Source: Pohlia nutans (lineage: Eukaryota > Streptophyta > Bryopsida > Bryales > Mniaceae). Taken from it: a stretch of DNA of 64,000 bases. The notes beneath the pieces were generated by a model, which was not told where the DNA came from, made no database searches, and saw nothing but the letters and a program-made list of their open reading frames with translations. Positions 11,168 through 21,865 of the stretch are shown in pieces. Location of the stretch: NCBI GenBank assembly GCA_022496805.1, contig CM040086.1:5520501-5584500 (forward strand). Reading direction: 5' to 3'. The position numbers and the translations under genes were made by a program. Position 1 is the stretch's first letter, and every line of letters begins with the position of its first letter.

Positions 11168-11935
11168 CCACCCTTCAGACAGCAGGCATGCCCCTGTGCC
11201 ATTCTCTGATGTGAATGCTGCAGCTTGATATTTTCCAACAACAATACCCTACGTCGTGGGTCAGTATCAACATTAATTAATTTCTTTTTGTCCAAAAGTG
11301 CCACATGTCATCTTATGATTGGTTAAAGGTGACGTGAACCTCTCAAAATTTGATGTGAAAATTCAATTTTGACACCTAGTTGTCCAAAACTGACCACAAC
11401 GTACGGTATTATTGTGACTCAAATTGACATCCTCATTTGGAACAATCTTCACAAGCACATCTTCATCCCTATTAACATTCAGAAAATATTCACATAATCT
11501 TAGAGAACATCCGAATCATTTAGGCAAAAATTAATAACTATTTAGCATGACATGCCAATCCAACAACAAGGTACGATGGTACGAAGACTATCGTGAATAA
11601 AAGGGGTCAATTACTACGTGGTGCACAATAGTGCAGTTGTCGGGTGCACGGGCTAGGTTCAAGTGTGATATATTCCAGGAATATTCACCGACACAAATAA
11701 AAATATTCTCCAAACCCCAAAATTATGAACTTTAAAACCCCAAAATTTTAACCCTAACCCTAAACTACCACGTGATAGCGCTAATAAGACAAAATATTAC
11801 AAGAATATTCTACATCTGCACCCTTTGCACCCCACACTCCAAATTCCACGCTACTCATTAGTCAGCCTTGAATAAAGGAATATTGATCGTAGTCTGTTAT
11901 GTCATATCCCATGAGGATGAGTACTAAGGGGATCT
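11168..11935. other. Intergenic stretch, no gene seen
   Basis: AT-rich sequence. A short run at about 11748-11767 resembles plant telomere repeat units (CCCTAA) but is too short to count. Nothing else was recognised. Confidence 0.4.
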
Positions 11936-11939
11936 TTAA

Positions 11940-12190
11940 CCCCTAAACGTACAGACCCTTTGAACAGAAATAGATGCTAGCCTTAATAGTAGATATTATA
12001 ATGGCTCAAATGTACATGAGGTGTACATAAAAGATCCATTGTAAACATGAAATCTACCCAAAAAATTTGACATATTTGCATTTGGAGGTCTCTCCAATAT
12101 TATCTACATCTCATCCAAGATTGTATGAGAAAGTTACCAGGCTTTTAATCTGTTCATAATCCAGTTTCTGAATGCTGGGACGTTTAGGGG
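11940..12190. mobile_element. TTAA element, family A copy 1
   Basis: It starts CCCCTAAACGTACAGACC and ends GCTGGGACGTTTAGGGG, with TTAA at 11936-11939 and 12191-12194. Terminal inverted repeats are CCCCTAAACGT/ACGTTTAGGGG. The interior (GATGCTAGCCTTAA, ATGGCTCAAATGTACATGA) matches copies at 42076 and 46507. It has an internal deletion of about 75 bp relative to copy 2. No coding capacity. Confidence 0.75.
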
Positions 12191-12614
12191 TTAATTTAGC
12201 AATCTGTATACATGTAGTTCTAACTCCTGTAATTTGAAATGTTATGCAATTTCAAAACAAAAATAGTCAACAAAATGGTTTGATGTTGTCTTTGCATTGG
12301 AATCTTCGATTGAACCTTGGAATCATGTGCGTTCATAACCCCCTTAAAAACAAACCCCCTTCAAAGTAAGTGTACTTTACTTTGAACCTAACAAAAACAA
12401 ACCCACTTCATTTCATATATCCTCAAGCACTTCTCATGTGTTGTATGTATCTCTCCTTCTACAGACATCAACATTCACATCTCTCCTTTTTGGAAAAACT
12501 CCCAAAAAAGCTACTAACAAAATGTATACAACAAACAATGATGACACCTACCCAAATTTTGTGAAATAAACATTTTGAAATTGTAATTAGATTTTGAAAA
12601 ACCATAACATACTA

Positions 12615-12800
12615 GAGCAGTGCAATAGAAATCTTTTTTGAAAATTGGATAGAAAGAGGATCTTCAATTACATTCACTTATTTAAGTAATGAGGGAATGT
12701 CATTTGTATTACATGAATCGTGGGACTACCGAGTCATTGCTATGTACATATAGTTTCTAATTGTAATTAAATTGTGATTCCATTGCAAAAGGGAGATGGC
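12615..12800. mobile_element. MITE family K copy 1
   Basis: It begins GAGCAGTGCAATAG and shares TAAGTAATGAGGGAATGTC, CATTTGTATTACATGAAT and CATTGCAAAAG with 60514-60698 and, inverted, 47305-47501. The right end has decayed. Non-coding, about 190 bp. Confidence 0.55.
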
Positions 12801-13062
12801 ACCATTGCTATATTATGCTATGACTAATGCACCATCCGTCCATCCACAACATTCAGCAGCCTCTATGATTGCTGCCTTCCCCTCAATAGAATGATGTAGA
12901 ATACTCTACATGATTTCATTGGAGGGATGAAATGATGTGGGATAATCCACATCCCATGAGTAGCTATGGGGGCAATAATCAAAAGCATTCACTCAATCAC
13001 AATTTAACAGTGTCCTAAAATTGTCTATTTGATTCAATAGTCCATTCAATTACAGATCACTA

Positions 13063-13271
13063 CACTAAATAGTATATTTAGTGTGAGATAATTATAAGAT
13101 TTGAAAATGTTATAGATTTTTACTCTCGACAAAAAAATTTACCAAAGACATTGATTCCAATACTATTGAAAGATCCCCATCTTGACCAATATAGAGGGTA
13201 AAAAAATTGGTAAAAACTTACAACATGTTTATGTAAATTAGTGTATCTAACATTAAATATACTATTTAGAG
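13063..13271. mobile_element. MITE family J copy 1 (TA duplication)
   Basis: It starts CACTAAATAGTATATTTAG and ends ATACTATTTAGAG between TA dinucleotides. It is the inverted counterpart of 45919-46134, sharing GATTCCAATACTATTGAAAG and TACTCTCGACA. The TA duplication suggests a Tc1/mariner-type transposase. Non-coding. Confidence 0.6.
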
Positions 13272-13518
13272 TAGTCACTATATATATAAAGGTGGATGAA
13301 ACTAAAAGGAAACCTTCTTGAAGGCTACCCAATGTTATGTCAAGTTCAAAGCCATGAAATATCTTTTGAATAAAACATGATGTGCATAGATTTATAAACA
13401 TAAAAAATGAGAAACAAAAATATTGAAAATTTAATAAAACCCTATTGTATGTTAAATTCCAAAACAAACTACATACTAACAAGTCAATTGTTCATCATCA
13501 TGAATTTTGGACCCAACG

Positions 13519-13748
13519 GATTTTAAACAATTTCTATGTGATATCTGATATTTCATGGGTTTGTACATTTTTTGCACATATTTCACACTAATTCTGTGCG
13601 GACTTTGCACATTGTTAAGTAACGAAAAGAGAGAATGTAAAAGCCAAACAGATTCAATGCAAAATTAACACAAAATCAGTGTGGAATCTGTACAGAAAAT
13701 GTATAAACCCATGAAATATCAGATGTCATACAGAATCTATTTAAAATC
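13519..13748. mobile_element. Foldback MITE
   Basis: Two arms of about 100 bp are inverted copies: GATATTTCATGGGTTTGTAC (from about 13548) pairs with TATAAACCCATGAAATATC (ending about 13720). The outer ends are ATTTTAAA and TTTAAAAT. Almost the whole element can fold as one hairpin. Non-coding; superfamily unknown. Confidence 0.6.
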
Positions 13749-14430
13749 AGTGAGATCTTAAATTCTTGATGATGTTCACTTGAGAATTAGAATTAGCAAT
13801 ATTAACCCTTTAGTGCCTAGCTGACCACATTCTGATCATTGGAGTGTCGAAAATGCAAAGAACAAAAAATCCATGAAGAATTGGATTTTGAATTGTGAGG
13901 TTCAAATGTGGAGATTTATAATACACATCCGTTTTAGGAATAGAAAATTTCAATTTAGAGTGTGCAACTATCAAAATACTTCTGTTCAAAACATCAAAAT
14001 ACTACAAATACCTCAAAATACAACCTACAAATTCGTCATAAGTACTATGCTATATTTCTAGTATTTGGATGCCTGTTATCTTGTATTTTTTTTGTATTTT
14101 TTTATGATTACTTATAAAATTCACAATAATTATGTGATATGAAAGATTGCAATACACAGGTGTTGACATAGGGCATTGTTAAACTACATCACTTTCATTT
14201 TAGAAAATTTAACCCAAATGCTAATCAACTTTGAAGTCACACACCCTCCGAAATCTCATTTTTGAGTGTGCATTATACAGTTCTAAGACATACTACAATC
14301 TTGCAATTGTACCATTGAATGATCATCTAATTTCGGAAAATTGTCTCCACTCCCGTTGAGAACACAATTGTACAATTACTTTCAAATTTAATCCATTCTA
14401 TTTCTTACAGTATATACCCTAGGCACTTAA

Positions 14431-15511
14431 CCCTTTAAGGTCCCGATTCAACACTGTTTTCAAAGATTCGTTATAAAATGTTTGATAAAAAATTAAAATG
14501 GAGTTGATGTTCAAAGCAAAGTTATAAATGTCAATGTGAAGATAACATCTATACGGTTGGATTCATCATATTTATTATTAATATTTTTTAATTAATTTTG
14601 CAAAGTTTTCTCTTGAAATTCAATTTAAAATCCAAAATTAACATTAAAATTTTTAAAAATATAGAAATGAAATTGGAATAACATGTACTACAAGATGGTA
14701 TGGTTTTCACTATTTGATTCTTCTTATTATGGAAAATCATGTTTAACCGTTTAGCGCGCCGGCGTCCAGAATCTGGACGCCAGATGAATTTGAGCAGCTC
14801 GATTTCTGTAGGTACCAGATGTTTTTCATCCATTTTTATTTTTTTCATTCTTGTGCTAGTTGAATACCATTTGTACGGTATGGATCTTCCAAATAAGATA
14901 ATGTGAATTTTTGGAAAATTACAAAAGTGATTAATGTCAAGTTTCAATCTTAGTTCAAAAAGAAAGACCTTAAATATGATTTTCCATAGTAAGTAGAATC
15001 AAATAATGGAAACCACACCATCTCGTAGTGCGTGTCATTCTAATTTCATTACTATTTTTATTTTTTTAAATCTGTTAATTTTGGATTTTTAATTGAATTT
15101 CAAGAGAAAATCTTGCAAAATTACTTTAAAAATATTAATAATAAATATGATGAATCCAACCGTACGGATGTTATCTACACATTGACATTTGCAACTTTGT
15201 TTTGTACATCAACTCCATTTTCGTTTATCAACCATTTTATAACAAATCTTTGAAAAGAGTGTTGAATCGGGACGTTAAAGGGTTAAGGTCTCACTTTTTG
15301 AACTAAGAATGAAACTTGACATAAACCACTTTTGCTATTTTTCAAAAACTCTCAATATCTTATCTTGAAGATCCGTACCGTACAAATGGTAACCGACTAG
15401 CACAAGAATTTTAAAAAAAAATTGAATGGATGAAAAACATCCCCTGTGTGGTGAAGGGACGGGTCCAGAATCATCCATCGTCCAGATTCTAGACGCAGGC
15501 GCGTCTAAGGG
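14431..15511. mobile_element. TTAA element, family C copy 1 (outer, with a nested copy)
   Basis: It starts CCCTTTAAGGTCCCGATTC and ends GCGTCTAAGGG, with TTAA at 14427-14430 and 15512-15515. Copy 2 is inserted at 14747-15282. Without that insert it is 541 bp, the same length as copy 3 (40400-40940), to which it aligns throughout in reverse orientation. Near its right end lies the near-palindrome CGTCCAGATTCTAGACG. Non-coding. Confidence 0.8.
14747..15282. mobile_element. TTAA element, family C copy 2 (nested in copy 1)
   Basis: It starts CCGTTTAGCGCGCCGGCG and ends GACGTTAAAGGG. TTAA lies on both sides (14743-14746 and 15283-15286). The unoccupied site is visible in copy 3 on the opposite strand (TTAA at 40625-40628) and in this copy itself (14970-14973); both have one TTAA. 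Insertion thus duplicated exactly TTAA. A subterminal palindrome CGTCCAGAATCTGGACG lies at about 14763-14779. Confidence 0.85.
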
Positions 15512-16169
15512 TTAAGGGCCGGTTTACACTACGGTGGAGAAGGCCTCCGGTCGGTCAAGAATGCTTGGCCAAGACATGGTTATATGAGGCAAATGGTAGA
15601 TGTGCCGGAGAAGAATGAAAGGCAATAAAATATTTCAAAAGGAGTCTTGACCGGTTGTAGTCTAAACACCTAGAGGAGAAGCTTAGCGGAGAAGTCCACC
15701 GGAGAAGTGCACCGGTGAAGAGAAGCTCACCAAATGGTGAAGTTTTTTTTTTAATAAAAAACCATAATTCTCTACATTCACATTGTATCAAAAGATTTAA
15801 ACAAGAATTGTGTTCATAAAAAATGAATATGCATATGTATGACAATTTGACTAAACTTCAAATTAATTTTATTATCAAATTGTGCGGTAGAATAATAATT
15901 TTTTTGGTTGATTTTCACTTTCCATAATAAAAAAACATGTCATGGTAATATAATATTCAGTTTTATTCAAAAGATAATTAAAATTGCCAAATTGCCATTT
16001 GTCAATTTTGGCCCATGTAGGAAATAAAATGTCTCCTTGGGTGTTTAAGAATGAAGAGGAGAAAACCCATACACATTGGAGAAAGCACTTCTCTTTGGTA
16101 TTATTTAAGACATGCTCTCCTCTTCATCATCCTCTTCAATTTCTTTCTTTTTATCTTTGATCTTTAATC

Positions 16170-17234
16170 ATGGATAATCGAAAAAGAGAGATTTTTTGCT
16201 CCCTTGTGATCTTTATGGTTTTGAAGTATATTATCGTTTCAACTATGGCGATACAAAAAACCATCATGTATCACCATAATACTTCAATTATGATGATGGC
16301 ATATTTTTTATTTGGGAGCAAGGAGAGGGAAGTGTGGAAATTTGACCGGCCAAGTGGATATGTGTCACAATTTCTTCTTGGATCGTATATTGCAAAAATG
16401 TTCAAAGATCGTGTACGGGTGAGTAAGCCTACTTTTCAATATTTATGCCATTTGCTTGGACCCATGTTGAGCAAGAAAGATACAAAATTAAGACTTTGTA
16501 TTCCTATAGAGTGTAGAATTTCTTTGACATTGCATCGATTGGCAACCGGTGATACTTTGCATACACTTGCTGATTTATATGGTATTTCAAAGTCAAGTGC
16601 TTCAATAATAGTGAGAGAAGTATGTGAGGGGATTAAAACTGTTTTGAGGCCTTTGGTTTTCCCTAAACCAACATTGTCTAGAATGAAGCAAATAGCTTTA
16701 GAATTTGAGAGTTTACATGGAATTCCATACATTTTAGGGGCAATTGATGGAAGTCACATTCCAATCATAGCTCCTAGCATAGATCCGGCTTCATATTATT
16801 GTAGGAAGGGATATTATTCGGTTTTACTTCAAGGTGTAGTGGATTCTCAATGCAAATTTTGGGATTATGATTTTGGGTGGGCCGGTAGTATACATGATTG
16901 GGTCCTATTTCAAAAATCAGAAATTGGAAAGAGAACTATGAGTGGGATGTTTTTACCATACAAGCTTATCGGAGATGCTACATATCCTATGCGCCCATGG
17001 TTCTATTCACCATTCAAAGGAGAGAAGGCCGGACTTTCAAGGGAGAAACAACATTGGAATTTCATTCAATCAAGCACAAGAATGGCGGTGGAGCGTGCAT
17101 TTGGAATGTTAAAGGGGAGGTGGAGGTTTCTACTTAAGAAGATTGACATGCCACCCCGCAACATTCCGGATATGGTAACCGCTTGCCTTTGCCTTCACAA
17201 TTTATGCCTATGGAAAAAAAATTACAGCATGTAG
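16170..17234 (+). CDS. PIF/Harbinger transposase (DDE_Tnp_4 type)
   Basis: The 354-aa frame from ATG at 16170 holds a helix-turn-helix-like N-terminal half (LTLHRLATGDTLHTLADLYGIS) and a DDE nuclease core: first Asp in GAIDGSHIPI, the conserved GWAGSIHDWVLF, second Asp in IGDATYPM, and Glu in RMAVERAFGMLKGRWR, then CLCLHNLCL. All three catalytic residues and their spacing are kept, without stop or frameshift. The protein would cut and join the transposon ends, normally with the Myb-like partner encoded at 17666-18104. The last residues (WKKNYSM) lie in a repeated 28-bp segment, so the natural C-terminus may have been replaced. Possible introns were not needed to keep the frame open. Confidence 0.85.
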   Translation: MDNRKREIFCSLVIFMVLKYIIVSTMAIQKTIMYHHNTSIMMMAYFLFGSKEREVWKFDRPSGYVSQFLLGSYIAKMFKDRVRVSKPTFQYLCHLLGPMLSKKDTKLRLCIPIECRISLTLHRLATGDTLHTLADLYGISKSSASIIVREVCEGIKTVLRPLVFPKPTLSRMKQIALEFESLHGIPYILGAIDGSHIPIIAPSIDPASYYCRKGYYSVLLQGVVDSQCKFWDYDFGWAGSIHDWVLFQKSEIGKRTMSGMFLPYKLIGDATYPMRPWFYSPFKGEKAGLSREKQHWNFIQSSTRMAVERAFGMLKGRWRFLLKKIDMPPRNIPDMVTACLCLHNLCLWKKNYSM

Positions 17235-17364
17235 AGCTAATCAGTAACAACAATACCATGAGTACCTTACATGATCATGTCTACGGGAACATGATAAAAA
17301 GCCCAAAAAGTAAGCTCTAAGCCTTCAAAACGGCTTTGGAAAAAAAATTACAGCATGTAGAGCT
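17210..17364. repeat. 28-bp direct repeat flanking a 99-bp insert at the transposase 3' end
   Basis: A block starting TGGAAAAAAAATTACAGCAT and ending GTAGAGCT occurs at 17210-17237 and 17337-17364. The 99 bp between hold a short palindrome ACATGATCATGT. Either an insertion duplicated its target or a local repair duplication occurred. The repeat lies where the transposase stop codon and the partner gene's missing exon would be expected. Confidence 0.5.
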
Positions 17365-17640
17365 AGAGTGGGAAGTGTATAATTCCAATTCTAAGAAGGT
17401 GGGACAGAAGGAGAAGGTAGAGATGGACCAGAAGCCCTTGAGGCTTGCCTTGACAGGCACGAGGTCCATGGTTCAAGTCTCGTTGGCGAGAATTTTGCCA
17501 AACCTCGGCCTCGGCCGATTTCAAACTGTGAATGGGGGGGAAAGGGGGGGCCACTTCGGCCAATACTCTGGCCTTTACTTGACTACGAGCATCAAAAAGG
17601 CATTCGCATTTTGCAAAAATCTCTAACTTATCAGAAAAAA
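17365..17640. other. SINE-like segment between the two Harbinger genes
   Basis: It contains GGTCCATGGTTCAAGTCTC (about 17461-17479), close to the Pol III box B consensus GGTTCRANNCC with one deviation, preceded by CTTGACAGGCACGAG. G-runs and CGGCC repeats follow. A tRNA-derived SINE piece is one reading; no box A or tail is clear. Confidence 0.25.
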
Positions 17641-17665
17641 AAATTCACAAAAATTTGCAGCTTAC

Positions 17666-18104
17666 CTTGTTTTTTTGCGTTCTTCTCAAATTCGCTGTGC
17701 ATCTCTCCGCGCATAGAGATCAGGTGCTCCACTTCGCTGTCCAACCAATTTTTCTTCTTTTCTTCTTCTTCTCCTTCTTCACCTTCTACCTTCACTTTTG
17801 TAGCTCTCTTCTTGGCCGGAACTTTCTTCTTTGCTATTGGACCTCTCTTTTTTGCTTCTGGACCTCTCTTCTTACTTACGGTCTCAATCGGCCGTTCAAC
17901 TATTTCTACATCATTCTCTTCTTCTACCTCTCTTCCTCCCTCAAACTCTTCCGTCAAATTCCTTGCAAGTGGAGAAGGGTTTTGAACATAGGACCTAAAA
18001 GCACTTCCTAAAAATTGCCTTGACGGCTCAAAAAAATTCTCACTACCAACGAGGTCATTCTCATCTTGGCTCCAACCAAACTGAAACTGTGAGTAACCAG
18101 CCAT
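17666..18104 (-). CDS. Myb/SANT-like partner protein of the Harbinger element, first exon
   Basis: ATG at 18104 opens a frame MAGYSQFQFGWSQDEND, continues through an acidic middle and a Lys/Ala-rich basic stretch (KKRGPIAKKKVPAKKRA), then KKKNWLDSEVEHLISMRGEM, the first helix of a trihelix-type Myb/SANT domain. A GT donor follows KKQG at 17665. Harbinger ORF2 proteins bind the transposon ends and help nuclear import of the transposase. The second half of the DNA-binding domain was not found in 17235-17665, so the gene appears truncated by later insertions. Confidence 0.6.
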
Positions 18105-18547
18105 TGCGAAAACAAATGCTCAAAAAAAATTGCTCAAAAAAAATCGCTAAGGAGCTACTACAGCAACAAAAGAGAGGGAGAGAGAGAAGCTTGCGAACCC
18201 TTTATGTGTAAATCCTAAACCAGATCTGAAATCTACGGTCCAGATCTGTTTTTGAAAATTATTTTTTTAATCACTTGGGCTTCTCCGGAGGAGTTTCTTC
18301 TCCGGCCTCAAGAGGCCGGACAAGAAACTCCTCCTCCGGAGAAGCCCAAGTCCAAAAAGTGATGCCATGTAGGCGGCCATGTCATTTTATCATCCATGAG
18401 AAATCTTCACCACCATTCTTGTCTTCACCTAGTGTAAACACCTTCCGGTGAAGAGTTGTAATTTCGGCCAATCACAGTTTAGAATCGCCCTTTTTTTCAT
18501 GATCGGTGGACTTCTCCACCGTAGTCTAAACCGGCCCTAAGAGTTCA

Positions 18548-19564
18548 GTTTAGATTTTAAGCTCTCCATTCTGGAAAACACTTCTCAAATCCTTGAAGAG
18601 TATCAATGGATACACATTAGATTGATCTTCCCAACTCCATTTCTGAATTTGGAAATACTACCAGTTCTATTCCAAATTCTGGATATGCATCATAATCTCA
18701 GTATGGGGCCAATGCCCTCACCCCGCAAGGGTAAAGTATCAGTTACGACTCCACCATCTCCACTTCCTTGGGATTAGAAGAGAACAGAAAAAATACCAAA
18801 GGCATGTGCTACACACAATATGATATTATCCTGCTAGGCAGTATCACTCAAATGCACTGCTAAAGTGCCGAAGTTAAGCCTCACAATTTCTCTCAACGAT
18901 ACTCCACACATAAAAATCTCAATGCAGCTCAATGAAACATACAAAAACAGTGTTCCAATATTCAGTGCACAAAACTGTCATAGCTACAAATGCAGTCCGG
19001 ACTACCATATGGCTAAAATCCACAATCCAAAATAATAATCATGTGAACTCTAAGCAAAATAAGTACTGCAAACCCAAAACCCATATTGCAGAGTCGCATA
19101 AAGTAACTGTCACAAAATCATATCATTTCCATAAAAGCCGAGTGAGCAAGAGCACGCCAAAAATTGATTCTTTCTCCTCTTAAACCTACAAACGCCCTCT
19201 TCCAAAAACCCCACCAAGCTCCTTGCTACAAATCGAAGTTGAATCATCTAAAATAAACCGAACAAAAAATTGACTCAGGTTACAGAAAGATCAAAAGCAG
19301 CTTATAGCACCCCACAAGTACACTATTCTCGTAAACTTCGTAACCATCGCCACTAACGGCCAACAGCTATTCAATGCAGAAACCATTCAGATGCCATCAC
19401 CATTTCAGGAATCCAAATAATCGCCGCCCTAATATTCACTTCACTCCTAACTCTATCCCTCTCACAGAAATTGTGGGTTCCCATAAACCATTGAAAAATA
19501 TGACATTGAATGTACCTATACTATCAGCCAAGGCATCATTTGTACCTTCACAATCCTCATCCAA
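18548..19564. other. Downstream flank of eIF4B
   Basis: AT-rich, no coding pattern on either strand. It should contain the 3' untranslated region of the minus-strand eIF4B gene, whose stop is at 19565. No poly(A) site is claimed. Confidence 0.35.
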
Positions 19565-21865
19565 CTACTCAGAACCAGCTGCATTTCCAACTGAGCTCTC
19601 TTTCACACTGCAAAACCACCAATACAGACCAAATATCAGAATCTCATCACTAAAACAACGCACATGGGACACACAAACAGTACAAATGTACCAACACTTC
19701 TACAACAAAAAACAGAAACTTAAAACATACCCCAACACCACATCAAAAGCAGCAATTATGCTCCAAACCTAAACCTAATCAAATCAAAACCAGTCTACTT
19801 AAACAATAAACGATAAAAAAGCAGCATTCTCAGACATCAATAACCACCACATAAATGTCCACAATCACAAACACAACCAACACAAATAAAACAAACCAAT
19901 ATACATTCCCATCCACGAAAGTCCAACCCAACATAGCGACAAAACAAACACCAAACACCAAAACTTCAAATTCTTTGTCAAACTCTACCACTTCAACAGA
20001 CCCACACATCAACGCAAGCCATTATCACTACCTCTCTTCCGCCAGCCGCCGCTCAAGATCCACGTTCAATGTCTGCGAGTCCTTGCCCCTTGCCTCCACC
20101 ACGTTCATGTCCCGTGGTCGCGCCTCCCCAAACGGACTCGACCTTGATCGAGGCACTTCGGGAGTCCCCGGCCTGCTCGACACACCCCCAGGTGTGCCAG
20201 GCCGTGTAGAATGACTGCTCCCCGGCCGGTTGGAGTGGCTGCTCCCTGGCCTTCCAAACCTCTCCCGCGGCACCTCCAGATCGGCGTCGATCTTCCGGTA
20301 GTCCTGCCCCTTCTCTGCCAGTATCTCCTCCCGAGGCCTTGCCGCCCCGAAAGGATTGAAACGCGCCTTCGGTCTCTGCGCTGGAGATGACGACTGCTGC
20401 TCCACCTCGCCGACAGCTCCATTCACCTCCTTCTCTGCCGTCGCCGGCCGAGGAGGACTGTCCACCGGCACCGTTCGAGGCGCCAGCTTCAGCCGCGGCC
20501 TCTCCGACGCACGCGGTGCCTCCGACTCCCTTGCCACTGGCTCCTTGCGCGCCCAACGATCTGCGTCTGCGCCTGCTTCCCTGTACGTGGAGTCAAATCC
20601 GCCACCCGCACCCCGGCTCGGTGGAGCGGTACTCGGCACAAACTTCTTGCTCTTGGCCCAGTTGTCCACCTCGTCTGCCCGAGACGGCATGTCCCGATCC
20701 CCACGAGGATGGTCCTCGAATCCTCCCATGCTCACTCTCCGCTCCTCGTACCTGCCAATCCACCACCATCAGCGACTCCTTCCCAATTCTGCACCCCCCC
20801 TGCCTGCACCCTACCATACTCACTCTTATGCTCTTGCTACTCATCCCCATTTGCAACCCTAGCACTATCTTTGTAACCCCGAACTATATTCGGTATCGCA
20901 TACCAGCCGTGCGCATCATCCCACCGCTGCATTTCATTCCCCACTCAAATTTCACTCACTCCCAACTCCCCTCCGCAATCTCCTCCAACTCAATCAGCCA
21001 CCTTGCATGCAACTTTCCATCTGCCGTAAAACTCTCGCCTGCGGTGCTCCTCTCCCACTCGACACACTCAAACCCTAACACTCATCGTTTGCCAATCCGC
21101 CACATTTGCATACCTGCCTGACGACCTGCGGTCATTGTACCCCTCCGCCGGACCAGCGGCGCCGGGCTGAAACTTCTTCGTGGATCCCCAGTTGTCCACC
21201 TCGTCCGCGCGCGACGGCAAGTCCCGGTCGCTCACGCGCCCACCGCGCCCGCGATCCTCCTCGTACCCGCCCCGCTCGCCCCCGCCCCCGCGCTCGCTCG
21301 ACGGCAGCGATGGCACGAACTTCTTCGTCGCGCCCCACTTGTCGTCCGCGTCCGCGCGCGACGGCCCATCGTCGCGCTCCTCGCGCCCGAACCCGCCACC
21401 ACCACCGCGCTCCTCGCGGTCCGCGCCATAGCCCCCGCCAAAGCCCCCGCGCCGCTCCTCGCGGTCGCCGGCGCGGTCGTTGGCGCCCCCGCGGAAGCCT
21501 CCGTAGTCCTTGAACCCGCCCCCGAGTCCGCCGCTGGGAGCGTCGTCGTCGGTGCGCTCGCGTGGCCCCGTGGGCAGGCTGAGAAGCTCCTCCGTGGTCA
21601 GCTTGGTGCTGTTGGTGTAGGATTCGCGCTGCTTGCCGCCGGGGCCAACGTACTTGCCCACCATGAGCTCGCTGATCGACACCGTGACGCCCTTGTTCTT
21701 CTTCTTGGAGGGCTTGGTGGTGAGCGATTCGCCCAGCGAGGGGAACGCCTCCTCCTTGACGCTGCCGGGCGCCTTGTAGGTCTGCGCCTCGCGCTCCTTG
21801 GCCTCCTGGTCCGCGAGCTCGGCCTCCTGCGCCCACGCGCCCGCCCCGCCCCATGCCCGAGCCAT
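19565..21865 (-). CDS. eIF4B: Eukaryotic translation initiation factor 4B (plant type)
   Basis: Three exons are inferred: 21865-21114, 20751-20032 and 19607-19565, all with GT-AG borders, giving 504 aa. The N-terminus MARAWGGAGAWAQEAE, the block KGVTVSISELMVGKYV and TEELLSLPTGPRER are typical of plant eIF4B. Three repeats of the form PSRAD..D.W...KKF occur (about residues 170-260), in a Gly/Arg/Asp-rich, disordered region. Exon 2 adds two repeats of the NPFG.ARPRE type (RFNPFGAARPREEIL; SSPFGEARPRD). eIF4B supports eIF4A helicase activity and binds eIF3 and poly(A)-binding protein in cap-dependent initiation. The last exon is only 14 codons (SVKESSVGNAAGSE), supported by frame and splice signals; without it the frame would stop at 20028. 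Angiosperm eIF4B is longer at the C-terminus. Exons are much richer in G and C than the surroundings. Confidence 0.8.

Larger units (their letters stand above)
15516..18537 (+). mobile_element. PIF/Harbinger transposon, 3.0 kb
   Basis: The ends are inverted: GGGCCGGTTTACACTACGG on the left and, read inwards from the right, GGGCCGGTTTAGACTACGG, continuing to GTGGAGAAG. TAA flanks both ends (15513-15515 and 18538-18540), the 3-bp duplication expected for Harbinger. It carries an open DDE transposase on the plus strand and a convergent Myb/SANT-like ORF on the minus strand, the usual two-gene layout. It inserted in the TTAA that bounds the family C element. The second gene seems incomplete, so autonomy is doubtful. 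Confidence 0.85.
13806..18547. mobile_element. TTAA element, family B copy 2, interrupted by nested elements
   Basis: It begins CCCTTTAGTGCCTAGCTGAC after TTAA (13802-13805) and runs to CCTAGGCAC at 14426, where the family C element starts. The family B end in copy 1 reads GCACTAAGGGGTTAA; removing the family C element and the Harbinger transposon joins GGCAC with TTAAGAGTTCA at 18538-18547, a plausible decayed form of that end. The outer right border is therefore inferred, not directly seen. Confidence 0.5.

Noticed and set aside
11745..11770. Telomere-like CCCTAA units
   Set aside because: Only a few imperfect units, common by chance in AT-rich plant DNA.
20000..20030. TAG at 20028 as the eIF4B stop
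   Set aside because: The sequence AGAG|GTAGTG is a good donor, and an in-phase exon with a TTTTGCAG acceptor lies at 19607; kept only as the alternative.
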